Part shown: in pieces, positions 17,957-28,278 of the stretch
Numbering within the stretch: position 1 is the stretch's first letter
Layout of the letters: each line of letters opens with the position of its first letter
NCBI GenBank assembly: GCA_903899705.1
Contig: CAIUKQ010000102.1
Coordinates: 1-41,740 of the forward strand
DNA length: 41,740 bases
Source: an uncultured beta proteobacterium
Lineage (GTDB): Bacteria > Pseudomonadota > Gammaproteobacteria > Burkholderiales > SG8-39
Direction: 5' to 3'
Position numbers and translations under genes: made by a program
The notes under the pieces: model-generated
Seen by the model: the letters and a program-made list of their open reading frames with translations, nothing else
What the model was told of the DNA's origin: nothing
The model's database searches: none

Positions 17957-18876
17957 AAGTCGCCTAACGCCTTGAGGTGGGCGACAACGCTGCGGCCCAG
18001 GGCCGACAGGGCGTAACCGCCTTCCAGCACTGAAACAATGCGGCCCCTACCATGGCGCTCGGCCACGCTCATCATCTGGCGTGTCACCCACGCATAGTCG
18101 GCTTCCACGAAGCGCAGGCCGCCCATATCGTCCTCGGCATGCGCATCAAACCCCGCGGATATGAAAATCATTTCCGGACGAAAATCATCGAGTGCCGGCA
18201 TCCAGTCGGTCTCCACGGCAGTCTTCAGGGCGTCACCGCCCGCCCCCGCTCGCAACGGCACGTTCACCATGTTGGAAGCAACGCCGTCTGTGCCACTGTA
18301 GGGGTAATAGGGATGCTGGAAGGTGCCCACCATGAGAGTTCGCTCATCACCCGCAAATATGGCCTCGGTGCCGTTGCCGTGATGGACATCGAAATCAACC
18401 AGTGCGATTCGCTTCAATCCGTGATGTTCCAGCGCATGCATCGCTGCAATCGCCACATTATTGAAAATGCAAAAACCCATGGAGCGATTGCGCGTGGCGT
18501 GGTGCCCCGGCGGCCGCACGCCGCAAAATGCCGCGCGCGCCTTTCCACCGATCACCAGGTCCGTGGCCAGTACCGCGGCGCCGGCCGCGCGCATCGCGGC
18601 ATTGAAGCTGCCCGGACTCATTGCCGTATCCGGATCCAGATGCACGATTCCCGATTCGGGTGAAGCCTCGCGAATCGCATCGAAATAGTCCTGCGGATGC
18701 ACCCGGGTGACCTGCTCCACGCTCGCCAGTGGGGCCTCATGGTGGGTCAAAAGCCCGGAAATACCCGATGACAGCAGCTGATCCTCAATGGCGCCCAGAC
18801 GCTCGGGACACTCGGGGTGATGCCGCCCCATTTCATGTTTCAGGCAGTCCGGGTGCGAAATATATGCGATCGTCAT
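17953..18876 (-). CDS. Histone deacetylase superfamily protein (acetoin utilisation/acetylpolyamine amidohydrolase-like)
   Basis: HPECPERL, CGVRPPGHHATRNRSMGFCIFNNVAIAA, VDFDVHHGNGTEAIF, ISAGFDAHAEDDMGGL. Confidence 0.92.
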   Translation of the reverse strand: MTIAYISHPDCLKHEMGRHHPECPERLGAIEDQLLSSGISGLLTHHEAPLASVEQVTRVHPQDYFDAIREASPESGIVHLDPDTAMSPGSFNAAMRAAGAAVLATDLVIGGKARAAFCGVRPPGHHATRNRSMGFCIFNNVAIAAMHALEHHGLKRIALVDFDVHHGNGTEAIFAGDERTLMVGTFQHPYYPYSGTDGVASNMVNVPLRAGAGGDALKTAVETDWMPALDDFRPEMIFISAGFDAHAEDDMGGLRFVEADYAWVTRQMMSVAERHGRGRIVSVLEGGYALSALGRSVVAHLKALGDF

Positions 18877-18957
18877 TGCGGCTAATGTTCAGTTCTTGCA
18901 TCGATGAACCAGTATAAACTCGCGCGTTCACAACGGGTTATGCGGGTAAAAGCATTC

Positions 18958-19878
18958 ATGCCGTCATCTTCGCTCGACCGTGTCATCCAGCAGGCAGGCA
19001 AAGTCATACTCGGCAAGGAAGGCCAGATCCGCCTTGCGCTCGCCTGTCTCCTCGCCAAGGGGCATCTGCTGATCGAGGATCTTCCGGGCGTGGGCAAGAC
19101 CACCCTCGCCCATTTGCTCGCAAAACTGCTGGGGCTGCAATTCAATCGCGTGCAGTTCACCAGCGACATGCTGCCTGCCGACATCATCGGCGTATCGGTT
19201 TATGACCGCGACAAGGCCAGCTTCAAATTCCATCCTGGCCCGATCTTCGCGCAGCTGATCCTCGCCGACGAAGTCAATCGCGCCACGCCCAAGACGCAGT
19301 CCGCGCTGCTGGAGGCGATGGAAGAACATCAGGTGACAGCAGAGGGCGAAACCCGGCGCCTGCCCGAACCCTTCTTTGTGATTGCCACGCAAAACCCGTC
19401 CAACCAGGTGGGGACCTACGCGCTGCCCGAATCCCAGCTGGACCGCTTTCTCATGCGCATCGAACTGGGCTATCCGGACCGCGAGGCCGAACGCGCGCTG
19501 CTCCAGGGCACCGACCGGCGCGACATGATCAGTGCGCTCGACCCCTGCCTCGCTCCCGGGGAATTGATGGAATTGCAGGGCACCGTGAGAAACGTGCACG
19601 CGGCACCGGCGCTGCTCGATTATGTGCAGGCCCTTGTCGACCATTCCCGCCGCTCACCCGACTATGCAAGCGGCTTATCGCCGCGGGCGGCGCTGGCGTT
19701 GCTGTACGCGTCGCGCGCCTGGGCTCTGCTGGAAGGCCGTGACAAGGTGATTCCGGAGGATGTGCAGGCCGTGCTCCCCGGCATTGCCGGCCACCGCCTG
19801 CGCCCCGCGCACGACGGCGTTCATCGCAGCAGCCAGGAGACCGCGCGTAGCCTTATCGACGCGGTTGCAATTCCTTGA
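18958..19878 (+). CDS. MoxR-family AAA+ ATPase
   Basis: VILGKEGQIRLALACLLAKGHLLIEDLPGVGKTTLAHLLAK, LILADEVNRATPKTQSALLEAMEEHQVT, VIATQNPSNQVGTYALPESQLDRF. Start 18904, 18940 or 18958. Confidence 0.92.
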   Translation: MPSSSLDRVIQQAGKVILGKEGQIRLALACLLAKGHLLIEDLPGVGKTTLAHLLAKLLGLQFNRVQFTSDMLPADIIGVSVYDRDKASFKFHPGPIFAQLILADEVNRATPKTQSALLEAMEEHQVTAEGETRRLPEPFFVIATQNPSNQVGTYALPESQLDRFLMRIELGYPDREAERALLQGTDRRDMISALDPCLAPGELMELQGTVRNVHAAPALLDYVQALVDHSRRSPDYASGLSPRAALALLYASRAWALLEGRDKVIPEDVQAVLPGIAGHRLRPAHDGVHRSSQETARSLIDAVAIP

Positions 19879-19951
19879 ATTTACGGCAAAATTCCCCTGA
19901 ATTCACGCGCCGGAAGGCGCCTTTCCGGTCAGACTAGCCGCAGGTGAAACG

Positions 19952-20929
19952 ATGACCCTGGACGCCGCCCTCAAGTCTTCCCAGGCCTATACCTTGTGGA
20001 AGTGGGTGTCGCGGCGCCATGAACCGGAACCCGGCCGCATCGTCCTGGTCCAACGCCGCGTCTACGTGCTCCCCACGCGGCATGGACTGTCCTTCGGCAT
20101 ATCGCTCGTGCTCATGCTGGTGGGCTCCATCAACTACAACCTGTCGCTGGGCTATGTCATGACCTTCCTGCTGGCCGGCATGGCGATCGTCTCCATACTG
20201 CATACCTTTCGCAATATTGCCCACCTGGCGATTACCGCCGGCAAGACCGAACCGGCTTTTGCGGGAGAACTGGCGTTATTTGGCATCAACATCGAAAACG
20301 AGCGGGAGGATCCCCGCCATGCCATCCAGGTGCGTTGCGAGGATCAGGTGCAATCCGTGAACCTGCCCGGGCGGCGCGTCACTTCAGTGCAGATACCGGT
20401 GCGTGCAACCCGTCGCGGATGGATGCAACTGCCCCGCGTGACCATCGAGAATTTCTATCCGCTGGGCATGTTTCGCGCGTGGAGCTACGTGCAGCCGGCA
20501 ATGCGTGCCCTCATCTATCCACGGCCGGATGGCGCGGCACTCCCGCCGCTTCGGACCCGCGCCGAAAGCGGCGACTCGGTCAACGTGGGAACCGGCACCG
20601 ACGACTTCGCGGGACTGCGAAGCTATCAGCCCAGCGATTCTCCGCGCCACATCGCATGGAAGGCGGTGGCACGCGCCGACGCCATGCTGACCAAGTCGTT
20701 CATGGGCCAGGCGGGACAGGAACTGTTTCTCGACTGGAAAGACCTTCCAACATCCATGGATGTCGAAGCGCGCCTGGCGCGTCTCACCCGGTGGGTCCTG
20801 CTCGCCAGCGAGGCGGGACTGGACTATGCCCTCGACCTACCCGGCGCAGGCATTCCGCCCGGTCGCGGGGAAGAACACCGCACGCTATGCCTCGCGGCAC
20901 TGGCCCTGTATGAACCCGGCCGCCGCTAA
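19952..20929 (+). CDS. DUF58 domain protein
   Basis: SVNVGTGTDDFAGLRSYQPSDSPRHIAWKAVARADAMLTKSF motif; two N-terminal TMs; next to moxR. Confidence 0.9.
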   Translation: MTLDAALKSSQAYTLWKWVSRRHEPEPGRIVLVQRRVYVLPTRHGLSFGISLVLMLVGSINYNLSLGYVMTFLLAGMAIVSILHTFRNIAHLAITAGKTEPAFAGELALFGINIENEREDPRHAIQVRCEDQVQSVNLPGRRVTSVQIPVRATRRGWMQLPRVTIENFYPLGMFRAWSYVQPAMRALIYPRPDGAALPPLRTRAESGDSVNVGTGTDDFAGLRSYQPSDSPRHIAWKAVARADAMLTKSFMGQAGQELFLDWKDLPTSMDVEARLARLTRWVLLASEAGLDYALDLPGAGIPPGRGEEHRTLCLAALALYEPGRR

Positions 20930-22871
20930 TCTTCCTTTTTCGAAGTTGCTGGTCCTGTTCGCGGGACTGGCGCTTGCGGCGGCTCCGCACATGGAGCGCC
21001 TTCCATGGTGGGTCAACGGCTGGCTGCTGCTTTTTTTCTCATTGCGTATTTACATCGGCCTGGTTCAACGAAAGCTTCCCCATCGAAACTGGCTGATCGT
21101 CCTTGCGATCGGCGGCATGATCGGGGTGTTCCTGAGTTTTCGCACCATCTTTGGCCGCGATGCCGGGGTCGCGCTGCTCGTGCTGCTGATGTCGCTGAAA
21201 CTTCTCGAGCTCAAATTCATGCGCGATATTTTCGTGGCGGTGTACCTCGCCTATTTCCTCGCGTTAACCAATTTCTTCTACTCACAGACCATGCCCACGG
21301 CGGCATTGATGCTGTTCACCATCTTCGTGATCAGCGCGAGCCTTGTCTGCTTCAACGACGGCAGCCGCAGGCTCGCCGACAGTGCGCGCGCCGCAGGCGT
21401 CCTGCTGTTGCAGGCCTGCCCCGTGATGCTTCTGCTCTTTTTCCTGTTTCCCCGGGTGCAGGGACCGCTATGGGGTTTGCCGCAGGACGCCTTCGCCGGG
21501 GTGACCGGTCTGTCGGATTCCATGACCCCGGGCAATCTGTCCAACCTGTCCCAATCGGATGCGATTGCGTTTCGCGCCAAGTTCACGGACACGCCGCCAC
21601 CGAGGCGCAACCTGTACTGGCGCGGTCCGGTGTTCTGGGATTTCGACGGCAAGACCTGGAGGGCCGGCAATACGCGGCTGAACAATGATTACCAGGCGGA
21701 AGTCCGCGGACAGGCCTTCGACTATGAAATCACGCTCGAGCCGCACAACCGCAACTGGCTGTTTGCCCTCGACCTGCCTTCGCGCATACCGGCGCAGGCG
21801 CGCATGACCCAGGACTATCAGCTCATTTCCCTGCCACCCGTACGCACGCGCATCCGCTACGAAGTGCGGTCCAACATCGAATACCGGGCGATCGCGGGGG
21901 CCGATACGCGGGATCTGGCCATCGCAACGCGCCTGCCGCGGCTGGGCAATCCGCGGGCGCGCGAATTGGCGGCCCGCTGGCGCGCGGAGGCCGGGTCGGG
22001 CCCCGACAGCAACGCCGCGGTGATGCGTCAGGCCGTGGCATTCTTTCGCGACAGCCGGTTCGAATACACCCTCACGCCGCCCCTGCTCGGCGAGAACACT
22101 GTCGATGAATTCATTTTCGACACGAAGCGCGGATTCTGCGAACATTTTTCCTCCGCCTTTGCTTTCCTGATGCGTGCGGCCAACGTTCCTGCCCGCATCG
22201 TCACCGGCTATCAGGGCGGCGAAGTCAATCCCGTGGATAAATACATGGAAGTCCGGCAGGCAGAAGCCCATGCGTGGGCCGAAGTGTGGTCGGGCGCGGA
22301 CGGCTGGACTCGCGTCGATCCCACCGCGCTTGCAGTACCGATGCGCGTCGACGCGGGACTGGCCGCGGCCGTGCCGAAAAACTCGGTGTTTCCGGCGCTG
22401 TTGGGCGCCGATGCCGAGTGGCTCCGGGCCATGCGCTTCAACTGGAATGCACTCGCCAACAAATGGAATCAATGGGTGCTCGGCTACAACTTTGACCGGC
22501 AGCGTGAAATGCTGTCGCTGTTTGGCGTCCAGTCCCCCGACTGGCGCTTCATGGCCTTTGCCATGTTCTGGAGCACCGCCGCAGCCATCGGTCTCGTGGC
22601 GTTGTGGCTGTTTGGACGCTGGAAGCGCGAGGATCCGGTGCAGCGCGCCTGGTCGACATTCTGCGCGAGGATGGCCCGCGCCGGATTCCCCCGAAGCCGC
22701 AGCGAAGGACCGCTCGCCTTCGCGGAACGCTCCGGACGCCTTTTGCCACAGCGGGCCGACCTCATCCGGAACATCGCCTCACTCTATGCAAACCTGCGTT
22801 ACGGGCGCAACCGCGACCCCGGCGAATCACGCCAGTTGCGCGAACTGGTCAGCCGGTTCAGGCCTCGATGA
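20910..22871 (+). CDS. TgpA-like membrane transglutaminase (DUF3488 + transglutaminase core)
   Basis: KRGFCEHFSSAFAFLMRAANVPARIVTGYQGGE and EAHAWAEVWSGADGWTRVDPTA; multiple TMs. Start ATG 20910 overlaps the DUF58 stop by 20 bp; ORF-track start 20760 lies inside DUF58. Confidence 0.9.
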   Translation: MNPAAANLPFSKLLVLFAGLALAAAPHMERLPWWVNGWLLLFFSLRIYIGLVQRKLPHRNWLIVLAIGGMIGVFLSFRTIFGRDAGVALLVLLMSLKLLELKFMRDIFVAVYLAYFLALTNFFYSQTMPTAALMLFTIFVISASLVCFNDGSRRLADSARAAGVLLLQACPVMLLLFFLFPRVQGPLWGLPQDAFAGVTGLSDSMTPGNLSNLSQSDAIAFRAKFTDTPPPRRNLYWRGPVFWDFDGKTWRAGNTRLNNDYQAEVRGQAFDYEITLEPHNRNWLFALDLPSRIPAQARMTQDYQLISLPPVRTRIRYEVRSNIEYRAIAGADTRDLAIATRLPRLGNPRARELAARWRAEAGSGPDSNAAVMRQAVAFFRDSRFEYTLTPPLLGENTVDEFIFDTKRGFCEHFSSAFAFLMRAANVPARIVTGYQGGEVNPVDKYMEVRQAEAHAWAEVWSGADGWTRVDPTALAVPMRVDAGLAAAVPKNSVFPALLGADAEWLRAMRFNWNALANKWNQWVLGYNFDRQREMLSLFGVQSPDWRFMAFAMFWSTAAAIGLVALWLFGRWKREDPVQRAWSTFCARMARAGFPRSRSEGPLAFAERSGRLLPQRADLIRNIASLYANLRYGRNRDPGESRQLRELVSRFRPR

Positions 22872-23878
22872 GAGCCGCGATCCTGATCCTGCTGTGGGCC
22901 TGCCTGCTTCCGGCCGCATTGGCGCAAAACTAAGCCGGCCGCGATGATGTAAAGAGTTTCATCGACGTCATGGTGGAGCGCCACGGCTTCGTGCGCTCCG
23001 AGTTGATAGCTCTGTTCTCGAAAGTCAGGTCACAGGCGGCCGTGCTGCGCGCCATGGCCGCGCCGGCGGAATCTGCTCCGCGCTCGTGGCAGGCTTACCG
23101 CTCGCGATTCGTCAATGCCGCGCGCATCGAGGCCGGCCTGAAGTTCTACGAAAGGTACGAGGAAACCCTGCAGCGGGCGGCGAAAATCTACGGAGTGCCG
23201 GCCGATATCATCGTCGCCATCATCGGCGTCGAAACCGTCTATGGCAGGAACACCGGCGCCTATCGGGTCATCGATGCACTGGCAACGCTGGCTTTCGACT
23301 ACCCGCCCCGTGCTGAATTCTTCCGGGGAGAACTGGAGCAATACCTGCTGCACGGCAGGCAGGACTCGATCGATGTGCTGGGCCAGAAGGGCTCCTATGC
23401 GGGCGCCATCGGCATTCCCCAGTTCATGCCGGGAAGCTACCGCAGATATGCGGTTGATTTCGACGGGGATGGCAAACGCGACCTGTCGGCGAGTGTGAGC
23501 GATGCCGTGGGCAGTGTGGCCAATTTCCTCAAGGAGCATGGCTGGCAGCGTTCGCAGCCGGTTGCATTTTCCGCGCGTGTATCCGGCGAGCGTTTTCGCG
23601 CCCTGGTGGCGAGCGGCATGAAACCGGTGTATCTGGGGACCGACCTGCCCGGTTTCGAAGTCAGCGTGGACGAACCCTTTGACCGGAACGCGGGCATCGT
23701 TCTCATCGAACTGGAGTCCCCGGGACTGTCGCCGGAATACCGGGTCGGACTGGACAACTTTTACGTCCTGACGCGATACAACCGGTCTTCGTATTACGCG
23801 CTGTCGGTGGTTGATCTCGCGGGCGAAATCAGCTCCGCGCTTGCCCGGCAGCGCGGCACCTCGCCGGGTTCGCGCTGA
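22868..23878 (+). pseudogene. mltB: Lytic murein transglycosylase B (MltB)-like, interrupted by in-frame TAA at 22931-22933 directly after the signal peptide (or an N-truncated CDS from 22970)
   Basis: Codons from 22868: MRAAILILLWACLLPAALAQN-stop-AGRDDVKSFIDVMVERHGFVRSELIALFSK...; 22868, 22931 and 22970 share one frame. Mature part has IVAIIGVETVYGRNTGAYRVIDALATLAFDYPPR and SYAGAIGIPQFMPGSYRRYAVDFDGDG. Confidence 0.85.
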
Positions 23879-23890
23879 CCTGCGATACGT

Positions 23891-24511
23891 TCAGGCTTCG
23901 GCGCGACGCAGGATGACGCTGTAGTTGTTGGCCGGCATGGCGATCACCTGCTCGATGGAGAATCCCTCCTGCGCCGCGCATTCCTGCACCGCCTCAAGGT
24001 CGCGTATGCCCCATAGGGGATTGCGCGCACGCAGATCCGCATCAAATGCCGCGTTGCTGGGCGCCGTGTGTCCGCCATTACACCGGTATGGGCCGTACAA
24101 ATAGAGCGGGCCGCCTTGCTCGAGAACACGCGCCGCGCCTTTCATCAGCGAGACCGTCGCCGCCCATGGAGATATATGGATCATGTTGATGCAGATGACC
24201 GCGCTGACCGATTCAACGGGCCAGGTCATGTCACAAACGTCGAGAGCGACCGGCGCACGGACATTTTTCAGCGACGTCCCCGCCAGCCATTCGTTGATCG
24301 ACTGCCTGTATGCGGGGTCCGGATCGCTGGGCTGCCATTCGAGGCCGGGAAGTTCCGTCGCGAAGTGCACCACGTGCTGCCCCGTTCCGCTGGCGATTTC
24401 CAGCACAGAGCCGCGATCGGGCAGCGCCTGTCGCAATACCTCCAGTATGGGAGCCTTGTTACGGTCCGCCGAGGGTGAAACCAGCTTCCTGCTGTCGTTC
24501 CTGTCGGGCAT
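23891..24511 (-). CDS. SAM-dependent methyltransferase, DUF938 family
   Basis: VLEIASGTGQHVVHFATELPGLEWQPSDPDP, ICINMIHISPWAATVSLMKGAARVL, LYLYGPYRCNGGHTAPSNAAFDADLRARNPLWGIRD. Confidence 0.85.
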   Translation of the reverse strand: MPDRNDSRKLVSPSADRNKAPILEVLRQALPDRGSVLEIASGTGQHVVHFATELPGLEWQPSDPDPAYRQSINEWLAGTSLKNVRAPVALDVCDMTWPVESVSAVICINMIHISPWAATVSLMKGAARVLEQGGPLYLYGPYRCNGGHTAPSNAAFDADLRARNPLWGIRDLEAVQECAAQEGFSIEQVIAMPANNYSVILRRAEA

Positions 24512-24760
24512 TGATTTTCTTTTACAAGGAATAGGTTTGAAACGGCATTAAGTCACGGAAGCGCGCCGCATTTTCGTGCAACCTGAGTCTGCAAAACCAA
24601 GAAGAGATAAAAAAGCTCACGTTAATAATAGCTTAGCGTCGATATCTCCACGACTAGAGCTTTCTCGACCAGGTTCCGGGAAGGCGGGTCGCAACCGGTC
24701 TTGGCACCGGACCGGAAAAGGGCATAAGAAGTCATTGATTTTAACCATTGAAATGCGTTT

Positions 24761-24783
24761 AATTACGTCCTGCTCACGTAATT
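24761..24783. promoter_or_regulatory. Perfect inverted repeat AATTACGT-CCTGCTC-ACGTAATT upstream of the HD-domain gene
   Basis: 8-bp perfect arms, 7-nt spacer, 24 bp before ATG 24808, in an AT-rich noncoding leader. Confidence 0.45.
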
Positions 24784-24807
24784 CTCACGGTGTTTGGGTT
24801 CCGATCT

Positions 24808-25755
24808 ATGTTTAGAAATGATCTTGACGTCACGGATACGGTGAAAACCACCGATCCCAAAGACGTTAACCGGGAGATCGACCGGATATTTCTGGATCTT
24901 TATCCCGAAGCAACCACCAGTGCGCTTGACCGCGCGTTTGGCGATGCCGACCGTATCTACCGCGGTGAGATGTCAGGCTTCCACGCCTGCGATACGGCTT
25001 ATCACGACATCCAGCATGTGCTCGATGTCACACTCGCCATGGCGCGTCTGATTGACGGCTATGAACGCAGCCGCGTGGGTACCGATCCATTGGGGAAAAA
25101 TCTTTTCCAGCTGGGTATCATCACCGCGCTGTTTCACGACGTCGGCTACATCCGCCGCGAAAGCGAGAAGCAGGCGCAGAACGGCGCGGAGTTCACGCTG
25201 ATTCACGTCTCACGCGGTGCGCAGTTCCTGAAGGAATATCTGCCGATGGTGGGCATGCCCGAAATGGCGGACATCGCCGCGGATCTCGTGCACTTCACCG
25301 GCTACGAACGGCAGGTCAAATCCATTCAGGTTCCCGGTCTGACCTACCGGCTGCTGGGCAACCTGCTTGGATCCGCGGATATCATTGCGCAAATGGCTGA
25401 CCGCTGCTATCTCGAGAAATGCCGCGACCGCCTGTATCCCGAATTCGTGACCGGCGGCATCGCATCCAAAACGAATGCCGATGGCAAGGTCGACGTGATC
25501 TTCTCATCGGCCGAGGATCTCCTGCTCAAGACACCAGGCTTCTATGCCGGCGCGGAGCGGCGCTTGAAGGAAGACCTCGGCAACGGCATGAGTTATGCCG
25601 AAAACCATTTCGGCGGCCAGAATCTCTACGTCGAGGGCGCCGAGAAGAACATGCGCTTTGCGACGATTGTCCGGGATGAAAAGGACTTCAGCATGTTGAA
25701 GCGCACTCCCCCGGACACACTGGCCTCCACGGCCGCTCTTGCAGGCGTCAAGTAA
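24808..25755 (+). CDS. HD-domain phosphohydrolase (cyclic-nucleotide phosphodiesterase-like HD)
   Basis: TAYHDIQHVLDVTLAMARLI and ITALFHDVGYIRR (HD), HFTGYERQ, GSADIIAQMADRCYLEK. Alternative GTG start at 24790. Confidence 0.8.
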   Translation: MFRNDLDVTDTVKTTDPKDVNREIDRIFLDLYPEATTSALDRAFGDADRIYRGEMSGFHACDTAYHDIQHVLDVTLAMARLIDGYERSRVGTDPLGKNLFQLGIITALFHDVGYIRRESEKQAQNGAEFTLIHVSRGAQFLKEYLPMVGMPEMADIAADLVHFTGYERQVKSIQVPGLTYRLLGNLLGSADIIAQMADRCYLEKCRDRLYPEFVTGGIASKTNADGKVDVIFSSAEDLLLKTPGFYAGAERRLKEDLGNGMSYAENHFGGQNLYVEGAEKNMRFATIVRDEKDFSMLKRTPPDTLASTAALAGVK

Positions 25756-25779
25756 CACGGCACTGCGCGCAGCCGGACG

Positions 25780-26715
25780 CTAGGGCCTGGCAGGCAAAAA
25801 CTTCATCGGGTCCACCGGCTTGCCGGAACGGCGAATCTCGAAATGCAGTTTGGTGGTGTCGCTGCTGGTGTTGCCGATCTCCGCGATCTTCTGCCCCTTC
25901 ACCACCGTTTGCTGTTCCTTGACCGCGATGGTGTCGTTGTGCGCGTAAGCCGTCAGGTAGGTGTTGTTGTGTTTGACAATCACCAGCTTCCCGTAGCCGC
26001 GCAGGCCTTCGCCGATATACACCACCTTGCCGCCGGCGCTGGCAAAAACCGGATCCCCCTTTTTGCCGGCGATGTCGATGCCCTTGTTGGCGGGATCTGA
26101 AAAACCGACGGAGACGCGCCCACCCGCAGGCCAACCCCATTCGACCTTTTCGTCGTCACCCTCGGCATTCGCGGTGGCTTCGGGCCGCGGTTGCACCGCC
26201 GGCGGCTTGACGGGTTCCGGCTTGACCAGGGCCGCAGCCGGTTTGACGGGCGCCGGGGGTTTGGTGATCAGCGCAAGATTCTCCTCCGAATAGGGCAGGC
26301 GCAATGCGCGGGGTTCGGTCTTGATCAGGTCATTCGCGCCGTTCAGCGGTTGCGCAACCGGAGCCGCATTTCCTGCCACCGGACGCACCTGCACGCCGGC
26401 GGGCGGCTTCAGTCGAAGGACCTGCCCCTCGCGGATCAGGTTGGGGTCGGACAGTGCATTCCATCCGGCAAGATCGCGATAGTCCTGGCCGTTGTCCAGC
26501 GCGATGGCATACAGCGTATCGCCGCGACGCACCGTATAGGTTTCCTCCGCTGCTTCCGGGGCCGCGGCCGGCGCCTTCGCCGCTTGCGCGGCCGGCCTCG
26601 CCGGTGGCGCGGCAATCGTTCCCGTTGCGCGATCGGTGACCGGAGCGCGTCCCGAACTGGTGCACCCCGCCGCAAATACCGTCAGCACCATCAGGCCCAA
26701 CAGGATTGCCCTCAC
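25780..26715 (-). CDS. nlpD: LysM + M23 peptidase-domain lipoprotein, NlpD-like
   Basis: Lipobox TVFAAGC; Lys[45 protein letters not shown]23-like [53 protein letters not shown] start overlaps the pcm stop. Confidence 0.9.
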   Translation of the reverse strand: MRAILLGLMVLTVFAAGCTSSGRAPVTDRATGTIAAPPARPAAQAAKAPAAAPEAAEETYTVRRGDTLYAIALDNGQDYRDLAGWNALSDPNLIREGQVLRLKPPAGVQVRPVAGNAAPVAQPLNGANDLIKTEPRALRLPYSEENLALITKPPAPVKPAAALVKPEPVKPPAVQPRPEATANAEGDDEKVEWGWPAGGRVSVGFSDPANKGIDIAGKKGDPVFASAGGKVVYIGEGLRGYGKLVIVKHNNTYLTAYAHNDTIAVKEQQTVVKGQKIAEIGNTSSDTTKLHFEIRRSGKPVDPMKFLPARP

Positions 26716-27377
26716 TGCTTGCCTCCCCTCAGCGGAACAAAGCGCACCGCATCCATCCGCGTCTCGACAAATCCCTCTTTCCGGTTTTCCACCAGAACGA
26801 GTTCCTGCTCGTTGTTGCCCACCGGCGCGACCAACCGCCCCCCGGGCGCCAGTTGTTCCAGCAGCGCCTTGGGGATTCCCGGTGCCGCCGCTGCGAGGAT
26901 GATGGCATCGAAGGGGGCCGCTTCCGGCAAACCCTTGGCACCATCGCCATAGGTGAGCCTCAGGTTGGCCAGTCGCATGGGTCGCAGGTTGGTTCGCGCC
27001 TTCTCCAGCAGCGCCGCAATGCGCTCCATCGAATACACCTCGCGCGACAGGGCGGCAAGCACCGCGGCCTGGTAGCCGCAACCCGTGCCGACTTCCAGCA
27101 CCTTGCCCAGTTTTTCGCCCGCGCGCAGCGTTTCAATCATCCGGGCCACCACATAGGGCTGGGAAATGGTCTGCTCGAAACCGATCGGCAGCGCCGTGTC
27201 CTCGTAGGCGCGGCTGGAAATCGCCTCCTCGACAAACAGGTGCCTTGGGACTTCGCGCATCGCCGCGAGCACCGCCTCGTCGGTGATGCCTTTTTCGCGC
27301 AGGCGCGCGATCATCCGGTCGCGGGTGCGCTGCGAGGTCATGCCTATTCCGCGCGAGGAGATCACCTGGCCAACCAT
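26712..27377 (-). CDS. pcm: Protein-L-isoaspartate O-methyltransferase
   Basis: [56 protein letters not shown]. Confidence 0.95.
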   Translation of the reverse strand: MVGQVISSRGIGMTSQRTRDRMIARLREKGITDEAVLAAMREVPRHLFVEEAISSRAYEDTALPIGFEQTISQPYVVARMIETLRAGEKLGKVLEVGTGCGYQAAVLAALSREVYSMERIAALLEKARTNLRPMRLANLRLTYGDGAKGLPEAAPFDAIILAAAAPGIPKALLEQLAPGGRLVAPVGNNEQELVLVENRKEGFVETRMDAVRFVPLRGGKQ

Positions 27378-28105
27378 GACCCGATTTCCGCGATCTGATT
27401 GATGTGTGTGAGGTCAATCTGCAGGGGCGTCACCGACACGCGGTTCGCGGCCACCGCATGAAAATCCGTTCCAGGTCCGGCATCTGCCGCCGCCCCTGCC
27501 GCGCCGATCCAGTACACCGTATCGCCGCGCGGCGTGCTGCTTTTGATGACCGATTCGGATTTATGGCGCTTGCCCAGACGCGTCACCTCGGTGCCAAGGA
27601 CCCGATCGAACGCAACATCCGGCACGTTCACATTGAGTAGCATCGGTTTGCCGGGCGGTGACCTGCGGCAACGAGCCACAAGGTCCCTTGCGACGATGGC
27701 CGCTGTCGCAAAATTTCCACCATCCCGCCCCGCCAGCGAAATGGCGATGGATGGAATACCAAGAAGGAACCCTTCCGTGGCAGCGGCCACGGTGCCCGAA
27801 TAAATGGTGTCATCGCCCATGTTGGCGCCGAAGTTGATCCCGGAGACAACAATATCGGGCAGTTCGTCGAGCAATCCGGTCACGGCGATATGGACACAAT
27901 CCGTTGGCGTTCCGTCGATATACATGAATCCATTGCCCGCGCGCCGCACCGACAGCGGCCGATCAAGAGTGAGTGAATTGGAAGCCCCGCTGCGATCCCG
28001 TTCCGGCGCAACCACCGTAACCGTACCCAGTTCCGACAGCGTCTTTGCAAGAATCTCAATTCCGGGAGAGAGGTATCCGTCGTCGTTGCTGATCAGGATT
28101 CGCAT
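27362..28105 (-). CDS. surE: 5'/3'-nucleotidase SurE
   Basis: [71 protein letters not shown]-track start 28291 is too long. Confidence 0.95.
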   Translation of the reverse strand: MRILISNDDGYLSPGIEILAKTLSELGTVTVVAPERDRSGASNSLTLDRPLSVRRAGNGFMYIDGTPTDCVHIAVTGLLDELPDIVVSGINFGANMGDDTIYSGTVAAATEGFLLGIPSIAISLAGRDGGNFATAAIVARDLVARCRRSPPGKPMLLNVNVPDVAFDRVLGTEVTRLGKRHKSESVIKSSTPRGDTVYWIGAAGAAADAGPGTDFHAVAANRVSVTPLQIDLTHINQIAEIGSWLAR

Positions 28106-28278
28106 GGGTGCCGGATTATAGCCTGCACAACGACGCGAACGCCGAATCAGGGCGGCGAGCGCCGGGATATCAGGGAAAGCGAAGCGCGCCCGCCACTGCC
28201 GCCGGAATGCGGCCAGCCTATAATCGCCACTGCCTGGACGCGTCCCGTCCGATCCGATTGTTGCCACGGAGGAACCCG

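Noticed and set aside
21468-22472. 334-aa minus-strand ORF
   Set aside because: Antisense to tgpA; no domain signal.
24576-24815. 79-aa ORF in the AT-rich leader
   Set aside because: Overlaps the HD gene start, basic low-complexity sequence; more likely noncoding, though a leader peptide cannot be excluded.
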